DNA from: Candidatus Polarisedimenticolaceae bacterium
GTDB lineage: Bacteria; Acidobacteriota; Polarisedimenticolia; Polarisedimenticolales; DASRJG01
NCBI GenBank assembly: GCA_036275915.1
Contig: DASUCV010000018.1
Coordinates: forward strand, 227,054 to 291,053
DNA: 64,000 bases
Direction: 5' to 3'
Shown: positions 1 to 9,572 of the stretch, one piece after another
Numbering within the stretch: the first letter of the stretch is position 1
Layout: the number at the start of each line of letters is the position of its first letter
Notes under the pieces: generated by a model
Seen by the model: the letters and a program-made list of their open reading frames with translations, nothing else
Database searches by the model: none
Told to the model about the DNA's origin: nothing
Made by a program: the position numbers and the translations under genes

Positions 1-2382
1 CGGCTCATCGCCGAGAGCGACAGCGAGTCGGGCCTCGGCGGCGAGGTCCAGTATTCCCAGCAGTTCGGGGGTGCGCCGCGGACGAAGGACGCGGTCAAGG
101 CCTCCGAGAGTGCGCTCCCTCCGGGGCCGATCGGGTCTGTCGCCGTCGTTCCGACCGACGGGCCCGCGCGCCCCGATCTGGCGAAGCGATCGAAGCTGAA
201 AGCGGGCAAGCCGTTCGACCGCGCGAAGATGCTCGAGGGCGGCGACCGGATCCGGGCGGCGCTCGTGAAGGAGGGCTTCGTGCAATCGGACGTGCGCTCG
301 GAGCCCGGACGCGACGAGACGACCGGCGTCTACAACGTCGTCTATCACATCACCCCCGGTCCTCGGGTCGTCGTCCAGGTCGTCACACCCGACCACAAGA
401 AGGAGAAGTCGATCCGGAAGAAGCTGCGCGCGTTCTGGCGGGAGACGCCCTACACCCCCGACATCTGGGACGAGGCGTCGAAGGCGCTCCTGGACGACCT
501 CCAGGGGGACGGCTACTACGCGACCGACATCGCGTGGCACGCGATCGACACCGCGGCCGGCCGCACGGTGAGGTTCAACGTCGATCGAGGGAAGCCGGTA
601 CGCCTTCGCTCCCTCACGTTCGACGGCGTGACCTCTCTTCCTCTCTCACGGATCGAGTCGCAGATGGAGTCGCTCCGGAAGAAGAGCCTGACGAAGCGTC
701 TCTTGCGCCCCGAGGTCCTCACGCAAGATGTGGGAACCGTTCGCGCCCTCTACCGCGACGAAGGGTTCGTGCAGGTCCGCGTGGCACTGCCGCAGATCAC
801 GCTCGCGGCGACCGGCGATGCCGCCGACGTCCGCATCGCGGTCGACGAGGGCACGCGGTTCAGCGTGGGCGAGATTGCGTTCCAGGGCGACGCTCCGTAC
901 GGCGACGACATCCTCACGGAGTGGTCGCCGCTCAAGGCGGGCACGACCTTCTCGCCGCGCCGCCTCGCCGTGGCGGAGCAGGCGCTGCACGACAAGCTCG
1001 ACGAGCGGGGTTACCCCGACGCGACCGTCGACTCCGGGGTCGTCCTGGGCGCGGATCGGGCCGACGTGTCGTTCGACCTCGGTGCCGAGGGGAAGAAGAC
1101 CGTCGGCGCGGTCGTCTTCGAAGGCAACAAGGTGACGAAGCACCGCACGATGGCGAAGGCGCTCACCTTCGGTGAGGGCGACCCGGTCTCGCGGAACGCG
1201 CTCCTCAAGACGCAGCAGAACCTCTACCGGACCGGTTTGTTCTCCTCGGTGAAGCTGACCTTCGAGCCGCTGCCGGGCGAGGACCCGTCGCTCCAGGAGG
1301 TCCGCGTGCGGGTCGAGGAGGCACCGCCGTGGAGCATGGGGTTCGGCCTCGGCTACGACTCCCAGGACGGCCCGCGCGCGAGCTTCCTGCTCGGCTATTC
1401 GAACCTGGGCGGGCGCAACGTCGGCGTCGCGTTCCAGGGCCTGGCGAGCCCGAACGACAGCCGCGCGCAGGTCACCGTCCGTCACCGGCGCGTCTTCCAC
1501 AACTCGATCGATTCGCTCGGCTCGCTGCTGTGGGAGCGCACCGTGCAGGACGCGTTCACCGAGTGGCGGAACTCAGCGTCGGTCCGCCTCGAGCGCCGTC
1601 CGTCGCCGCGGTGGATCCAGTACATCCGTTACACGATCGAGGATGTCCGGATCGGAAACGATCCCGACGCGGTGGCGGCGATCGACGAGATCTTCGCCGA
1701 CAAGCTCTCCGCGATCCGCCTCGGGAGCTTCGGGCTCGGGATCGTCCGCGATTCGCGGGACGACGCCTTCTCGACGACGCGCGGAGCCTACGGCTCGATC
1801 GAGACGAGCGTCTTCGCGCGTCCGCTCGGCTCGCAAGCGTCGTTCGCGACCCTCTTCCTCCGGGGCTCGTGGACCAAGAGCTTCCGCAACGGGACCCGCT
1901 TCGCGACCTTCCTCCGGATCGGCGCCGAGCAGCCGTTCGGGGACACCGACCTCGTCCCCCTGTCCGAGCGATACTTCGCCGGCGGCGCCTCCACGATGCG
2001 CGGCTTCTCCCTCGACTCGGTCGGCGGGCTCCACTTCTGCCTGGTGTCGAACCCGCCCGCCCCTGAGACCGTCGTGCAGTGCCAAGGGAACGATCCCAAC
2101 GTGCGGTCGTTCAACGCCGGTGGCGAGGCCCTTCTGCTCGTCAACGAGGAATACCACTTCCCGTTGTGGAAGGCGCTCCACGGCGAGGTCTTCCTCGACG
2201 TCGGCAACGTCTACCCGACGATCTCCGACTTCGATCCGACCGACGTGCGCTCCGACGCCGGGCTCGGCCTCAGGCTCGACACCCCGATCGGGCCGATCCG
2301 GGTCGAATACGGATGGAAGCTCGATCGCCGCGAAGGCGAGAGCCCCGGCGAATTCGTGTTCGCGATCGGATTGCTGTTCTAG
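1..2382 (+). CDS. BamA/TamA-family outer-membrane protein (5' end outside window)
   Basis: The reading frame is open from base 1, so the start lies upstream; 793 codons are visible. The first part reads as several POTRA-type repeats (alternating beta/alpha modules with GAP/GKP turns). From about base 1320 the sequence turns into a 16-stranded D15/Omp85-type beta-barrel. The conserved barrel signature GGASTMRGF (the loop-6 VRGF/Y motif) lies near 1980-2005, and the protein ends in a phenylalanine after alternating hydrophobic residues, as expected for BAM-assembled barrels. Family members insert or translocate proteins across the outer membrane. Without the N-terminus, BamA itself cannot be told from TamA or another Omp85 paralogue. 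A strong hairpin follows the stop. Confidence 0.85.
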   Translation, partial: RLIAESDSESGLGGEVQYSQQFGGAPRTKDAVKASESALPPGPIGSVAVVPTDGPARPDLAKRSKLKAGKPFDRAKMLEGGDRIRAALVKEGFVQSDVRSEPGRDETTGVYNVVYHITPGPRVVVQVVTPDHKKEKSIRKKLRAFWRETPYTPDIWDEASKALLDDLQGDGYYATDIAWHAIDTAAGRTVRFNVDRGKPVRLRSLTFDGVTSLPLSRIESQMESLRKKSLTKRLLRPEVLTQDVGTVRALYRDEGFVQVRVALPQITLAATGDAADVRIAVDEGTRFSVGEIAFQGDAPYGDDILTEWSPLKAGTTFSPRRLAVAEQALHDKLDERGYPDATVDSGVVLGADRADVSFDLGAEGKKTVGAVVFEGNKVTKHRTMAKALTFGEGDPVSRNALLKTQQNLYRTGLFSSVKLTFEPLPGEDPSLQEVRVRVEEAPPWSMGFGLGYDSQDGPRASFLLGYSNLGGRNVGVAFQGLASPNDSRAQVTVRHRRVFHNSIDSLGSLLWERTVQDAFTEWRNSASVRLERRPSPRWIQYIRYTIEDVRIGNDPDAVAAIDEIFADKLSAIRLGSFGLGIVRDSRDDAFSTTRGAYGSIETSVFARPLGSQASFATLFLRGSWTKSFRNGTRFATFLRIGAEQPFGDTDLVPLSERYFAGGASTMRGFSLDSVGGLHFCLVSNPPAPETVVQCQGNDPNVRSFNAGGEALLLVNEEYHFPLWKALHGEVFLDVGNVYPTISDFDPTDVRSDAGLGLRLDTPIGPIRVEYGWKLDRREGESPGEFVFAIGLLF

Positions 2383-2394
2383 GAGGGGGTGCGC

Positions 2395-2439
2395 CCGCCG
2401 TCGGCGAAGCGGGGGATTGGGGGGGGGAGCCGACGGCGG
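2395..2439. terminator. hairpin between two convergent genes
   Basis: An 11-bp perfect inverted repeat (CCGCCGTCGGC at 2395-2405 and its complement at 2429-2439) encloses a G-rich 23-nt loop. It sits 13 nt after the BamA-like stop and 41 nt beyond the stop of the opposing sigma-fragment gene, so it could end transcripts from both sides. There is no T-tract, so it is not a textbook intrinsic terminator. Confidence 0.5.
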
Positions 2440-2480
2440 ACGCTGGGGGACGGCCCGCGGGAGCAAGTCCCGCGCGCCGA

Positions 2481-2840
2481 TCAGGCCAATGAGAATCTCA
2501 GGTTCGTGCGATGGGGCCGCAGCGAGGCGCGGAGTTTGTCCTTCGCCTCGCGCTCGAGCTGGCGGACCCGCTCGCGGCTCAGGTTGAGGTTCTTCCCGAT
2601 CTCTTCGAGCGTCTGCTCCTGACCGCCGAGGAGACCGAACCGGTTGCGGATGATGTGGAGCTCACGCTCGTCGAGACGGTCGAGCGCACGATGGACGAGC
2701 GCGCCGACCTCTTGGTTGTAGATTCGCTCTTCCTGGCTTTCGGAGTTGGGATCGGCCAGGAGCGTCGCGAGACGACACTCTTCATCGCGGTCGACGTAAT
2801 CGTCGATCGAGAGCTCTTTCTGCAGCAGCGGGAAGATCAT
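2481..2840 (-). CDS. sigma-70-type protein containing only region 3.2/region 4
   Basis: A 119-aa product. Residues 10-48 resemble the region 3.2 linker (SIDDYVD, LLADPNSESQEE). Residues 49-108 are a complete region 4 with the -35-binding helix-turn-helix (TLEEIG, NLSRERVRQLE), close to primary/RpoH-type sigma factors. No region 1.2-2.4 is encoded upstream in any frame. The start at 2840 was chosen because AAGGAG lies just ahead of the ATG; the frame extends to 2978 but that extension shows no homology. A domain-4-only protein cannot melt a -10 element by itself, so this is either a relic of a larger sigma gene or a stand-alone regulator. The sequence cannot separate these. Confidence 0.6.
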   Translation of the reverse strand: MIFPLLQKELSIDDYVDRDEECRLATLLADPNSESQEERIYNQEVGALVHRALDRLDERELHIIRNRFGLLGGQEQTLEEIGKNLNLSRERVRQLEREAKDKLRASLRPHRTNLRFSLA

Positions 2841-3089
2841 CTCGGTCTCCTTCGCGACCCCTCGCAATCCCTTAAAGCAACTCGTGTGCCGGATGCGAAT
2901 CCGTGTGCCGCCGGTTGCTGCAAAGGCGCGGCAGACCGTTTTTCCCCGTCGTGGCGCGTCGAATCGTGTAAGTCGCACGTTACGTTCGACTCCTCCGCTT
3001 CGATGGGGATTACGGCCCTTTCGGCGTCATGCTGCCTACCTGGCGTTCGGCTTGTCGGCCCCATGCAAGAATGGCGCGCCGGAGGCCGC

Positions 3090-4799
3090 TTGGGCACGAT
3101 TCGCGTTCTCGACGACCAGCTCGCCAATCGGATCGCCGCCGGCGAGGTCGTCGAGCGGCCGGCTTCGGTCGTCAAGGAGCTCGTCGAGAACGCGCTCGAC
3201 GCGCGGGCAACCCGCATCGACATCGTCCTCGAGGACGGCGGCCGGCGGCGCATCGTCGTCGCCGACGACGGGATCGGGATGGACCGCGACGATGCGCTCC
3301 TCGCGCTCGAGCGTCACGCCACGAGCAAGCTCCGGCGCTTCGAGGACTTGGACGCGATCGCGACGCTCGGCTTCCGAGGGGAAGCGCTGCCGAGCATCGC
3401 CTCCGTCAGCCGGATGCTCCTCCGGACCGCGGCGGTGGACGGCGAGGGCACAGAGATCGAGGTGCGCGGGGGACGGATCGCGTCGGTCGACGGGCACGCA
3501 CGCGCGCGGGGAACGACGATCGAGATCGGCGGGCTCTTCTTCAACGTCCCGGCCCGCCGGAAGTTCCTCCGGGCCGCGGCGACCGAGCTCGCGCACGCCG
3601 CGCGGATCGTCGGCCAGCTCGCGCTCGCGCACCCGCAGGTCCGGTTCCGCCTCGAGCACGGCGGGCGGGCGGTGCTCGACGCGCCGTCCGCATCGAGCCT
3701 CGACGAGAGGGCGGCGCAGGTGCTCGGGCGCGAGAGGACGGCGTCGTTCGTTCCGTTCGAAACGCGCCCCGGAATGCTCCGTGTCTTCGGGCTCGCCGGC
3801 CGGCCGGTCGATGCCACGCCGCGGCGGGACACGCAGTATTTCTTCGTGAACGGCCGGCCCGTCGCCGACCGGACCCTCGCGCATGCGGTCACATCCGCCT
3901 TCGGGCAGACGGTGGCGCGCGGCCTCCATCCGGCGGCCGTGCTCTTCGTCGAGGTCGAGCCGTCCCGCGTCGACGTGAACGTGCACCCGCAGAAGACCGA
4001 GGTCCGCTTCGCCCGCGCGTCCGAGATCCACGACGCGGTCCGGGACGCAGTCGTCTCGGCGCTCGCGAAGGAAGGGGTCGTCCCGACGTACGCCGAGCTG
4101 CGCACGTCGTCGTCAGCGGTGGGCTCGGTCGCCGTCCTCGAGCCGCCGCGTGTCTGGTCCGCCCCGCCGGCCGCGGAGCGAAGCTTCCTCGACGACGACG
4201 GCCCCGCCGCCGAGCCCGGCCGCGTCGCCGTGCCTCTCGCGCAGTACCGCGACTCCTACATCGTGGCGCAGGACGCGCAGGGGCTCGTCCTCGTCGATCA
4301 GCACGTCGCGCACGAGCGGGTCCTCTACGAGCGTTACCTCGACGACGCCGAGCGTGGCGAGGTCGCGGTCCAGCGCCTGCTGTTTCCGAAGACGATCGAC
4401 CTCACCCCCGAGGAGGCGGCGATTCTCGAGGGCGAGTCTCCCGAGCTCGTGCGGCTCGGCTTTCCTCACGAGCCGTTCGGCGATCGCGCGGTGAAGCTCG
4501 ACGGTGTCCCGGCATTCGCCAAGGACGTCGCGCCGGAGCGGCTGTTTCGTTCGCTCATCGGGGAGGCGGCCCGCACGAAGACCGCGGCGACCGGCGATCC
4601 GGATCTCAGGCGGCGCCTGGTGACCTCCGCCGCCTGTCAGGCCGCGATCAAGGTCAACTACCCCCTGACGAGGGAGGGGATGCAGCGTCTTCTGGACGAT
4701 CTGTTCAAGACGCAGAATCCGACGACATGCCCGCACGGACGCCCCATTTTGTTCCGTTTGACCCTCGAGGAGATCGAGCGGGCGTTCCGGCGCCGTTGA
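3090..4799 (+). CDS. mutL: DNA mismatch repair protein MutL
   Basis: MutL couples MutS mismatch recognition to strand incision. The N-terminal GHKL ATPase shows all signatures: NRIAAGEVVERP, the Mg-binding Asn in ENALDA, DDGIGM, ATSKL and GFRGEAL. The C-terminal dimerisation/endonuclease domain carries DQHVAHERVLYE, matching the metal-binding DQHA(X)2E(X)4E motif with one A-to-V change, plus SAACQAAIK and CPHGRP. It therefore looks like an incision-competent MutL rather than the E. coli type. TTG at 3090 follows GGAGG by 4 nt and gives the family-typical start M-G-T-I-R-V-L; an ATG at 3063 is the alternative. No mutS is nearby. The lytic transglycosylase gene follows 32 nt after the stop. Confidence 0.93.
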   Translation: MGTIRVLDDQLANRIAAGEVVERPASVVKELVENALDARATRIDIVLEDGGRRRIVVADDGIGMDRDDALLALERHATSKLRRFEDLDAIATLGFRGEALPSIASVSRMLLRTAAVDGEGTEIEVRGGRIASVDGHARARGTTIEIGGLFFNVPARRKFLRAAATELAHAARIVGQLALAHPQVRFRLEHGGRAVLDAPSASSLDERAAQVLGRERTASFVPFETRPGMLRVFGLAGRPVDATPRRDTQYFFVNGRPVADRTLAHAVTSAFGQTVARGLHPAAVLFVEVEPSRVDVNVHPQKTEVRFARASEIHDAVRDAVVSALAKEGVVPTYAELRTSSSAVGSVAVLEPPRVWSAPPAAERSFLDDDGPAAEPGRVAVPLAQYRDSYIVAQDAQGLVLVDQHVAHERVLYERYLDDAERGEVAVQRLLFPKTIDLTPEEAAILEGESPELVRLGFPHEPFGDRAVKLDGVPAFAKDVAPERLFRSLIGEAARTKTAATGDPDLRRRLVTSAACQAAIKVNYPLTREGMQRLLDDLFKTQNPTTCPHGRPILFRLTLEEIERAFRRR

Positions 4800-4831
4800 C
4801 GGCGGCGGCTCAGCCCCGTATAACCCTAACG

Positions 4832-5533
4832 ATGCGTCGCGGGGCAATCATCCTGTCCACCGTCCTTCTCTGCTCGGCGCGGGCTCGCGCGACCGACCTC
4901 GTCATGTTCGAGGACGGGCGAGGGATCCGGGTTCGGGCGATCGACGTGGCCGACGGTGTCGCGCAGCTCACCCTTGAAGACGGCGGCACGGTCGGCGTGC
5001 CGCTGCTCTCGGTGGTCTCGATCGAGCGCGCGGTCGACCCGGGCGACCTGCTCCCTCAAGCCCCGCCGCCCGACACGGAAGCCGCGGTGCGCCTCGCCGA
5101 CGCCTTGCGGACAGGGGAGAAGTGGCGCGAGGCGGCGGGCAAGTACGCCGACATCCTCGCGGCGGCGGCCGACCGGCATTCGATCGATCGCGCGCTCCTC
5201 GCGGCGGTCGCCAAGATCGAGTCGAATTTCAATCCGTTCGCGATCTCGCCGCGCGGTGCCTGCGGGTTCCTGCAGCTCATGCCGAAGACCGCCAAACGGT
5301 TCGGCGTCAAGAGCGTCTTCGACGTCGAGCAGAACGTCGAGGGCGGCGCCGCCTACCTGCGCTGGCTGCTCGACCGGTTCGACGGCCGCATCGACCTCGC
5401 CCTCGCCGGCTACAACGCGGGTGAGGGGGCGGTCGACAAGCATCACGGGATCCCGCCGTTCGCCGAGACGCAGTGGTACGTGATCAAGGTCCTCGACAAT
5501 GCGTCGAAGACCGGTCAGTCCGCGCCGCGCTGA
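4832..5533 (+). CDS. lytic murein transglycosylase (SLT family)
   Basis: A 233-aa product with an N-terminal signal peptide (about residues 1-21, ending ARA). A short N-terminal module of about 50 residues is followed by an SLT/goose-lysozyme-like domain from about residue 125. The domain carries the catalytic Glu in ESNFNPFAIS, the GFLQLMP motif and AGYNAGEGAV. Enzymes of this family cleave peptidoglycan glycan strands in the periplasm, leaving 1,6-anhydro-MurNAc ends. The gene is short and follows mutL on the same strand. Its 3' end overlaps the convergent gene at 5515 by 19 nt. Confidence 0.85.
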   Translation: MRRGAIILSTVLLCSARARATDLVMFEDGRGIRVRAIDVADGVAQLTLEDGGTVGVPLLSVVSIERAVDPGDLLPQAPPPDTEAAVRLADALRTGEKWREAAGKYADILAAAADRHSIDRALLAAVAKIESNFNPFAISPRGACGFLQLMPKTAKRFGVKSVFDVEQNVEGGAAYLRWLLDRFDGRIDLALAGYNAGEGAVDKHHGIPPFAETQWYVIKVLDNASKTGQSAPR

Positions 5534-6645
5534 GCCGCGCCGAGGACCCCCCGCACGAAAGGCACGACCGGATCGGCGGCGATCGCCGGTCCGGGGCCGC
5601 TGCCGATCAGGCGCCAGCCCGTGCTGCCGTCGGCGAGGAGGAGCGACTCGCCATGGGGCAGGTCGGCGGAGGCGCTCTCGCGCGCGAGACGCGCCCAGCC
5701 GTGGGTGACATAAGCCGATTCCGACACCGCGCACCACGTCGCGGAAAGCGCCTGGGCGCGAGCGACGAGCGGGCTCGTCGCCGGGGAACCGCGATGCGCG
5801 TCGATCGCCTCGTGGACGAGACGCTCGGAGCGGGCGACGAACGCCGCGTCTCCGTCGATCGCCATCGCGAGCCGCCCGCCCGCCGAGGCGGCCCTGAAGA
5901 GCCCGACGGGCACGTCGCGGTAGCGCGCGATCGAGGCGCGGTCGGTGAGGGCGGCGAGCGCGAAGACAGTGTCGAAGAGCGACCGCAGGCGATCGGAGCG
6001 CTTCAGCTCGACGGCGACGAGGGCCTCGGGGGCGCCCCCGGGCGGCGGCTCGTAGAGCGCGAACAGCACGAGCCCGCCGAGGTCCTCGGCGAGCTGCGCG
6101 CGGAGCGGACGTCCCAGCACACGCTCCGCGAGATCGGCGCGGGCGCGCCAGTCGTCGAGCGCAGCGCCGCCGAAGTCCGGGTCGGCGAGCCTCGCGGGCA
6201 CGATGCGCGCGGCTTCGACGGCGCTGGGCGTGCCCGGAAGCGTGCCCCACAGCGCCGAGGACGAAGGTCCCCGAACGTCGCGATCGAGCAGGGAGAAGAC
6301 GGCGGCGTCGTCGAGCCGCCAGCTCTCCCCGTTCGCGCGGATCTCACCGCGCGCGCGAGCGGGCAATGCGTCTCCGAGCTTGGAGAGCCCGTGCTCGGTG
6401 AGGCGCTCGCGCAGGAGGGCCGGGGGCGCCAGGTCGAGACGGAGCGTTCCGTCGGACGTGCGCTCGGCGGCGAGGAGCGCCCCGGCGGGCACGATCGACC
6501 GGTAATAGGGCACGGTCCGGAGAAGCGCATGCGGATCTCCGGGATGTGCGTCCGGTGCCGTGCCGCGCACGGCGAACCGCCAGACGGCAACGGCGGCGAT
6601 GACGAGAACGACGAGCGCGAGCGTCGCCGCGAGGCGACGGCTCAT
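5515..6645 (-). CDS. hypothetical single-pass envelope protein (DUF3352-like)
   Basis: A 376-aa product with an N-terminal signal anchor (residues 5-24: Leu/Ala/Val-rich after MSRR) and a large soluble part with no motif I can name. The pattern of repeated hydrophobic/basic segments with RYRDVPVGLF resembles DUF3352-type secreted proteins, but this is a weak resemblance. Its ATG overlaps the stop of the upstream TPR gene by 4 nt (ATGA), so the two are co-transcribed and probably co-translated, suggesting a joint envelope function. It ends inside the 3' end of the transglycosylase gene on the other strand. Confidence 0.6.
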   Translation of the reverse strand: MSRRLAATLALVVLVIAAVAVWRFAVRGTAPDAHPGDPHALLRTVPYYRSIVPAGALLAAERTSDGTLRLDLAPPALLRERLTEHGLSKLGDALPARARGEIRANGESWRLDDAAVFSLLDRDVRGPSSSALWGTLPGTPSAVEAARIVPARLADPDFGGAALDDWRARADLAERVLGRPLRAQLAEDLGGLVLFALYEPPPGGAPEALVAVELKRSDRLRSLFDTVFALAALTDRASIARYRDVPVGLFRAASAGGRLAMAIDGDAAFVARSERLVHEAIDAHRGSPATSPLVARAQALSATWCAVSESAYVTHGWARLARESASADLPHGESLLLADGSTGWRLIGSGPGPAIAADPVVPFVRGVLGAAQRGAD

Positions 6646-7958
6646 GCGCCGGCCCGGAACGGCGCCTGCTGGTAGAAGACCGCCGCGTCCTTCGCCGCGA
6701 AGCCTGGCGTGTCGGCCGCGCGCTTGTAGTACTCGATCGCTTTCGCGCGATCACCCATGAGATCCGCGGCCTGTCCCTGGCGGAGCTGGCATCCCGCTTT
6801 GACGGCGGGCGGCAGCGGCCCGTTCGCCGCGCGCTCGAGCAGGGTGATCGCTTCGCCGGGTTTCCCCTGGCGCAGCTGCGCGTCGCCCGCGATGAGCGCC
6901 AGGACCGGCCGCTCGGGGGCGGCATCGGCGAGCGCGATCAGGTGACCCGCGTCGGCCGGAATCGTCTTCCAGTCGATCCCTTCCGCGAGCTTCTGCGCCG
7001 CCGCCTCGATCTGCAAGAGGTCTCTCGTGATCGACGCCGTCAGGCCGTTTCCCGACGCGAGGGCCGCATGCGCCGTCGCCCGCGCCCGATCGGGGCGGAG
7101 GGCGCCGAACTCGGCGCGCGCGCGCAGGAGGTCGATCGAGCGCAGGACGACCGGATCGACGTCCCGGAGCGTCGCCGCACGCTCCGCCGCCTTCGTGAGC
7201 GCGGCGATCGCCGCGTCGTTGCGTCCGAGCGAGATGTCGAGGCGCGCGGAGGCGTAGAGGCTTGCGATCGCGTCGGGAGCCGCCTGGAGGAGGAGATCCC
7301 GCTGCTCGAGGGCGCGCGCGTACTGCTGCTCGTGGCGCTGCGCATAAAGGGTGATGAGAAGGATGCGTGCCTCGAACGCGAAGTGCGGGCTCTCGCGGGC
7401 GGCCGTTTCGAGCTGCTCGATCCCGCGCTCGCGGTTGCCGGCCGGAATGAACAGGAGCGCGCGCAAGCCTTTGACGAACGACGGGAGCGCGTCGGCCATG
7501 TAGTTGTAGGTGCCGAGGCCGAAGTACGCGTCGCTGGCTTGCGCCCCGTCGCGGACCGCCTCCTCGAGGGTCTTCTTCGCCTTCTTCGCCTCGAACGCCG
7601 CCGCCATCGGCCGCTTCTGCCAGGCACGGAGCTGGGCGAGGAGCAGGTGAGCGTTCCCGCTCCACAGGAGCGTGTCGTCGTCCTCCGCGGCCACGACCCC
7701 GTTGAGCTGGTGCTCGAAGAGAGCCTGGAGCTCGAGATTGTCGTCGTCGAACACGAGGCGCCACCACGTGATGAATGCCGCGAGGAAGCGGCGCTCCACG
7801 TCGTCACCGGCCGCCGCGTTCTTCTCGACCGCCGCAGCGAATCGGGCGTCGTGGAGCAGGCTGGAATAGGCGGTTTGGTCGTGGTCGGCCGCCCGCGCCG
7901 GGGGGGCCGCCGCCGCACAAAACACCGCGCCCACGACAATCCAGGCCGCCGTTCTCAC
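6642..7958 (-). CDS. secreted TPR-repeat protein
   Basis: A 438-aa product, GTG start with AAGGAAAG upstream. It has a signal peptide (residues 1-23, ending ARA/AD) and then about ten helical repeat units of TPR type, for example around FGLGTYNYM, LASLYASARLDISLGR, AGDAQLRQGKPGEAI and CQLRQGQAADLMGDRAKAIEYY. TPR proteins act as periplasmic scaffolds, and no enzymatic domain is visible. It forms a two-gene operon with the anchored protein at 5515-6645. A TATAAT on the minus strand at 8006-8011 may be part of its promoter. Confidence 0.7.
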   Translation of the reverse strand: MRTAAWIVVGAVFCAAAAPPARAADHDQTAYSSLLHDARFAAAVEKNAAAGDDVERRFLAAFITWWRLVFDDDNLELQALFEHQLNGVVAAEDDDTLLWSGNAHLLLAQLRAWQKRPMAAAFEAKKAKKTLEEAVRDGAQASDAYFGLGTYNYMADALPSFVKGLRALLFIPAGNRERGIEQLETAARESPHFAFEARILLITLYAQRHEQQYARALEQRDLLLQAAPDAIASLYASARLDISLGRNDAAIAALTKAAERAATLRDVDPVVLRSIDLLRARAEFGALRPDRARATAHAALASGNGLTASITRDLLQIEAAAQKLAEGIDWKTIPADAGHLIALADAAPERPVLALIAGDAQLRQGKPGEAITLLERAANGPLPPAVKAGCQLRQGQAADLMGDRAKAIEYYKRAADTPGFAAKDAAVFYQQAPFRAGA

Positions 7959-8063
7959 GCGACTTTCCTTTCCGTCGGCGATCTCTATATTGTGATGCGG
8001 GGGACATTATAGGTTCGTCGACGCGGGGGAGCCGGGCTCCTGCGCCACTGGGGTGATGCCGGG

Positions 8064-9548
8064 ATGCAGGCCACGTTCAGCAGCCAGACGCTCGCGGAGA
8101 TCTTCCGCGATCTCTACCTGGGAGAGCGCTCGGGAGTCCTCGAGCTCTCTCGCAGCGGCGTCGACAAGAGGATCTTCTTCGATCGCGGCATGATCCTCTT
8201 CGCTGAGTCGAACGCGGACGACGAAGACCTCGGCCGCCGGCTCGTCAACGAAGGCAAGATCTCGCCGGGGGCGCTCGCCGAGGCGCGGCGCAACATCAGC
8301 GAGTCGAAGGATCTCGCCCAGGCCCTCGTCAACCGGGGTCTGATCGGCAAGGAGACCCTCTCGCACACGGTGAGGTATCTCGTCGAGCGGGTCGTTCAGT
8401 CCTCGTTCCAGTGGGAGGGCGGCACGGCCCGCTTCAGCGACGGCTGGCTGCTGCAGGAGATCTTCGAGAGCGACATCCTCCTCACCTTCGAGGTCATCCT
8501 CGGCGGGATCGGCTCGATGGTCGAATTCGGCCCGATCCAGGAGGCGATGAAGGGGCTCGACAACCGGCTCAAGCTCCGCCGCCCGACGCCGGTGCCGATC
8601 GAGCGGCTCGCTCTCTCGCCGGCACACGGCTACATCCTGTCGCGCATCGACGGCACGTCGAAGCTCGACGACATCCTGGCGCTCCTCCCTCCCGGAGAGG
8701 AGGGGCTGACGTGCCGGTTCCTGTACGGCCTCCTCGTCATGGGGGTCGTGGTCTACGACCCGCCGGTCGGGGAAGGGCCGTTCCGGGTCGGCGCGATCCT
8801 GCGCGACCACGCCGACGCGGTCGCGCTCGAGCGGGTGCAGGAGAAGCTCATCCTCGAGACCTACGAAGGGCTGAAGAACAAGAACCCCCAGGAGATCCTC
8901 GGCCTCACGTCGCAGAACGTCACGCGTGAGGCGGTCGAGCGCGCGTACCAAGACGCCAAGGACCTCGTCAGCCGCGACCGCATCCTGCCGCGCATCCGCG
9001 AAAAACTGCGCTCGGAGCTCGGGCTCATCGAGAGCCGCCTCGTCGAGGCGTATCTGACCCTGACCCAGGCGCGCAGCGAGCCGAAGGCGGTGGAAGCGGG
9101 CAGCGGAGTCGGCGAGTCGCACGTCGACGGGATGCTCGTGCGCGTCGAGATGGACAAGACCCGGAACAAGATGGCGGTCGAGGAGAACGCGCGCCTGGCG
9201 GAGCAGTACTACGCGAAGGCGAAGAAGTTCCTCCGCGAGGCCGACTACTACAACGCCATCCAGTACGGGAAGCTCGCGATCAGCTACGCGCCCGAGGACG
9301 CCCGCTTCTACTTCCTGCTCGGCGAGTGCCAGGTCAAGAATCCCGACCAGCGGTGGCAGCGCATGGCCGAGCAGAACTATTTGAAGGCCGCCGAGCTCGA
9401 CCAGTGGAACGTCGAGTATCGGGTCTCGCTCGGGAAGTTCTACAAGCGTCGCGGGCTCAAGCTCCGGGCCAAGAAGCAGTTCGAGGAGGCCCTCCAGCTC
9501 TCGCCGACGCACGAGGCCGCGCTCAAGGAGCTCGAAGCGCTCGCCTGA
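8064..9548 (+). CDS. DUF4388 protein with C-terminal TPR repeats
   Basis: A 494-aa product. The N-terminus (residues 1-110: FSSQTLAEIFRDLY, SGVLELSR, KRIFFDRGMILFAES) is a DUF4388 domain, found in regulatory proteins of Myxococcota and Acidobacteriota. Residues 85-250 look like winged-helix/coiled modules. At 270-340 there is a J-domain-like segment (NPQEILGLT, VERAYQDAKDLV), and residues 380-494 contain TPRs (AEQYYAKAKKFLREADYYNAIQ, RFYFLLGECQ). The protein is predicted cytoplasmic. A second DUF4388 protein is encoded at 62023. Its molecular role is not known to me; family context suggests signalling or assembly scaffolding. Confidence 0.7.
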   Translation: MQATFSSQTLAEIFRDLYLGERSGVLELSRSGVDKRIFFDRGMILFAESNADDEDLGRRLVNEGKISPGALAEARRNISESKDLAQALVNRGLIGKETLSHTVRYLVERVVQSSFQWEGGTARFSDGWLLQEIFESDILLTFEVILGGIGSMVEFGPIQEAMKGLDNRLKLRRPTPVPIERLALSPAHGYILSRIDGTSKLDDILALLPPGEEGLTCRFLYGLLVMGVVVYDPPVGEGPFRVGAILRDHADAVALERVQEKLILETYEGLKNKNPQEILGLTSQNVTREAVERAYQDAKDLVSRDRILPRIREKLRSELGLIESRLVEAYLTLTQARSEPKAVEAGSGVGESHVDGMLVRVEMDKTRNKMAVEENARLAEQYYAKAKKFLREADYYNAIQYGKLAISYAPEDARFYFLLGECQVKNPDQRWQRMAEQNYLKAAELDQWNVEYRVSLGKFYKRRGLKLRAKKQFEEALQLSPTHEAALKELEALA

Positions 9549-9572
9549 TTTCCCCGTCCCGCCGCGCTTTTA

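Noticed and set aside
2841..3062. Possible missing region 2 of the sigma factor by frameshift
   Set aside because: All three minus-strand frames upstream of the fragment were read; none resembles regions 1.2-2.4, so a simple frameshift does not explain the short protein.
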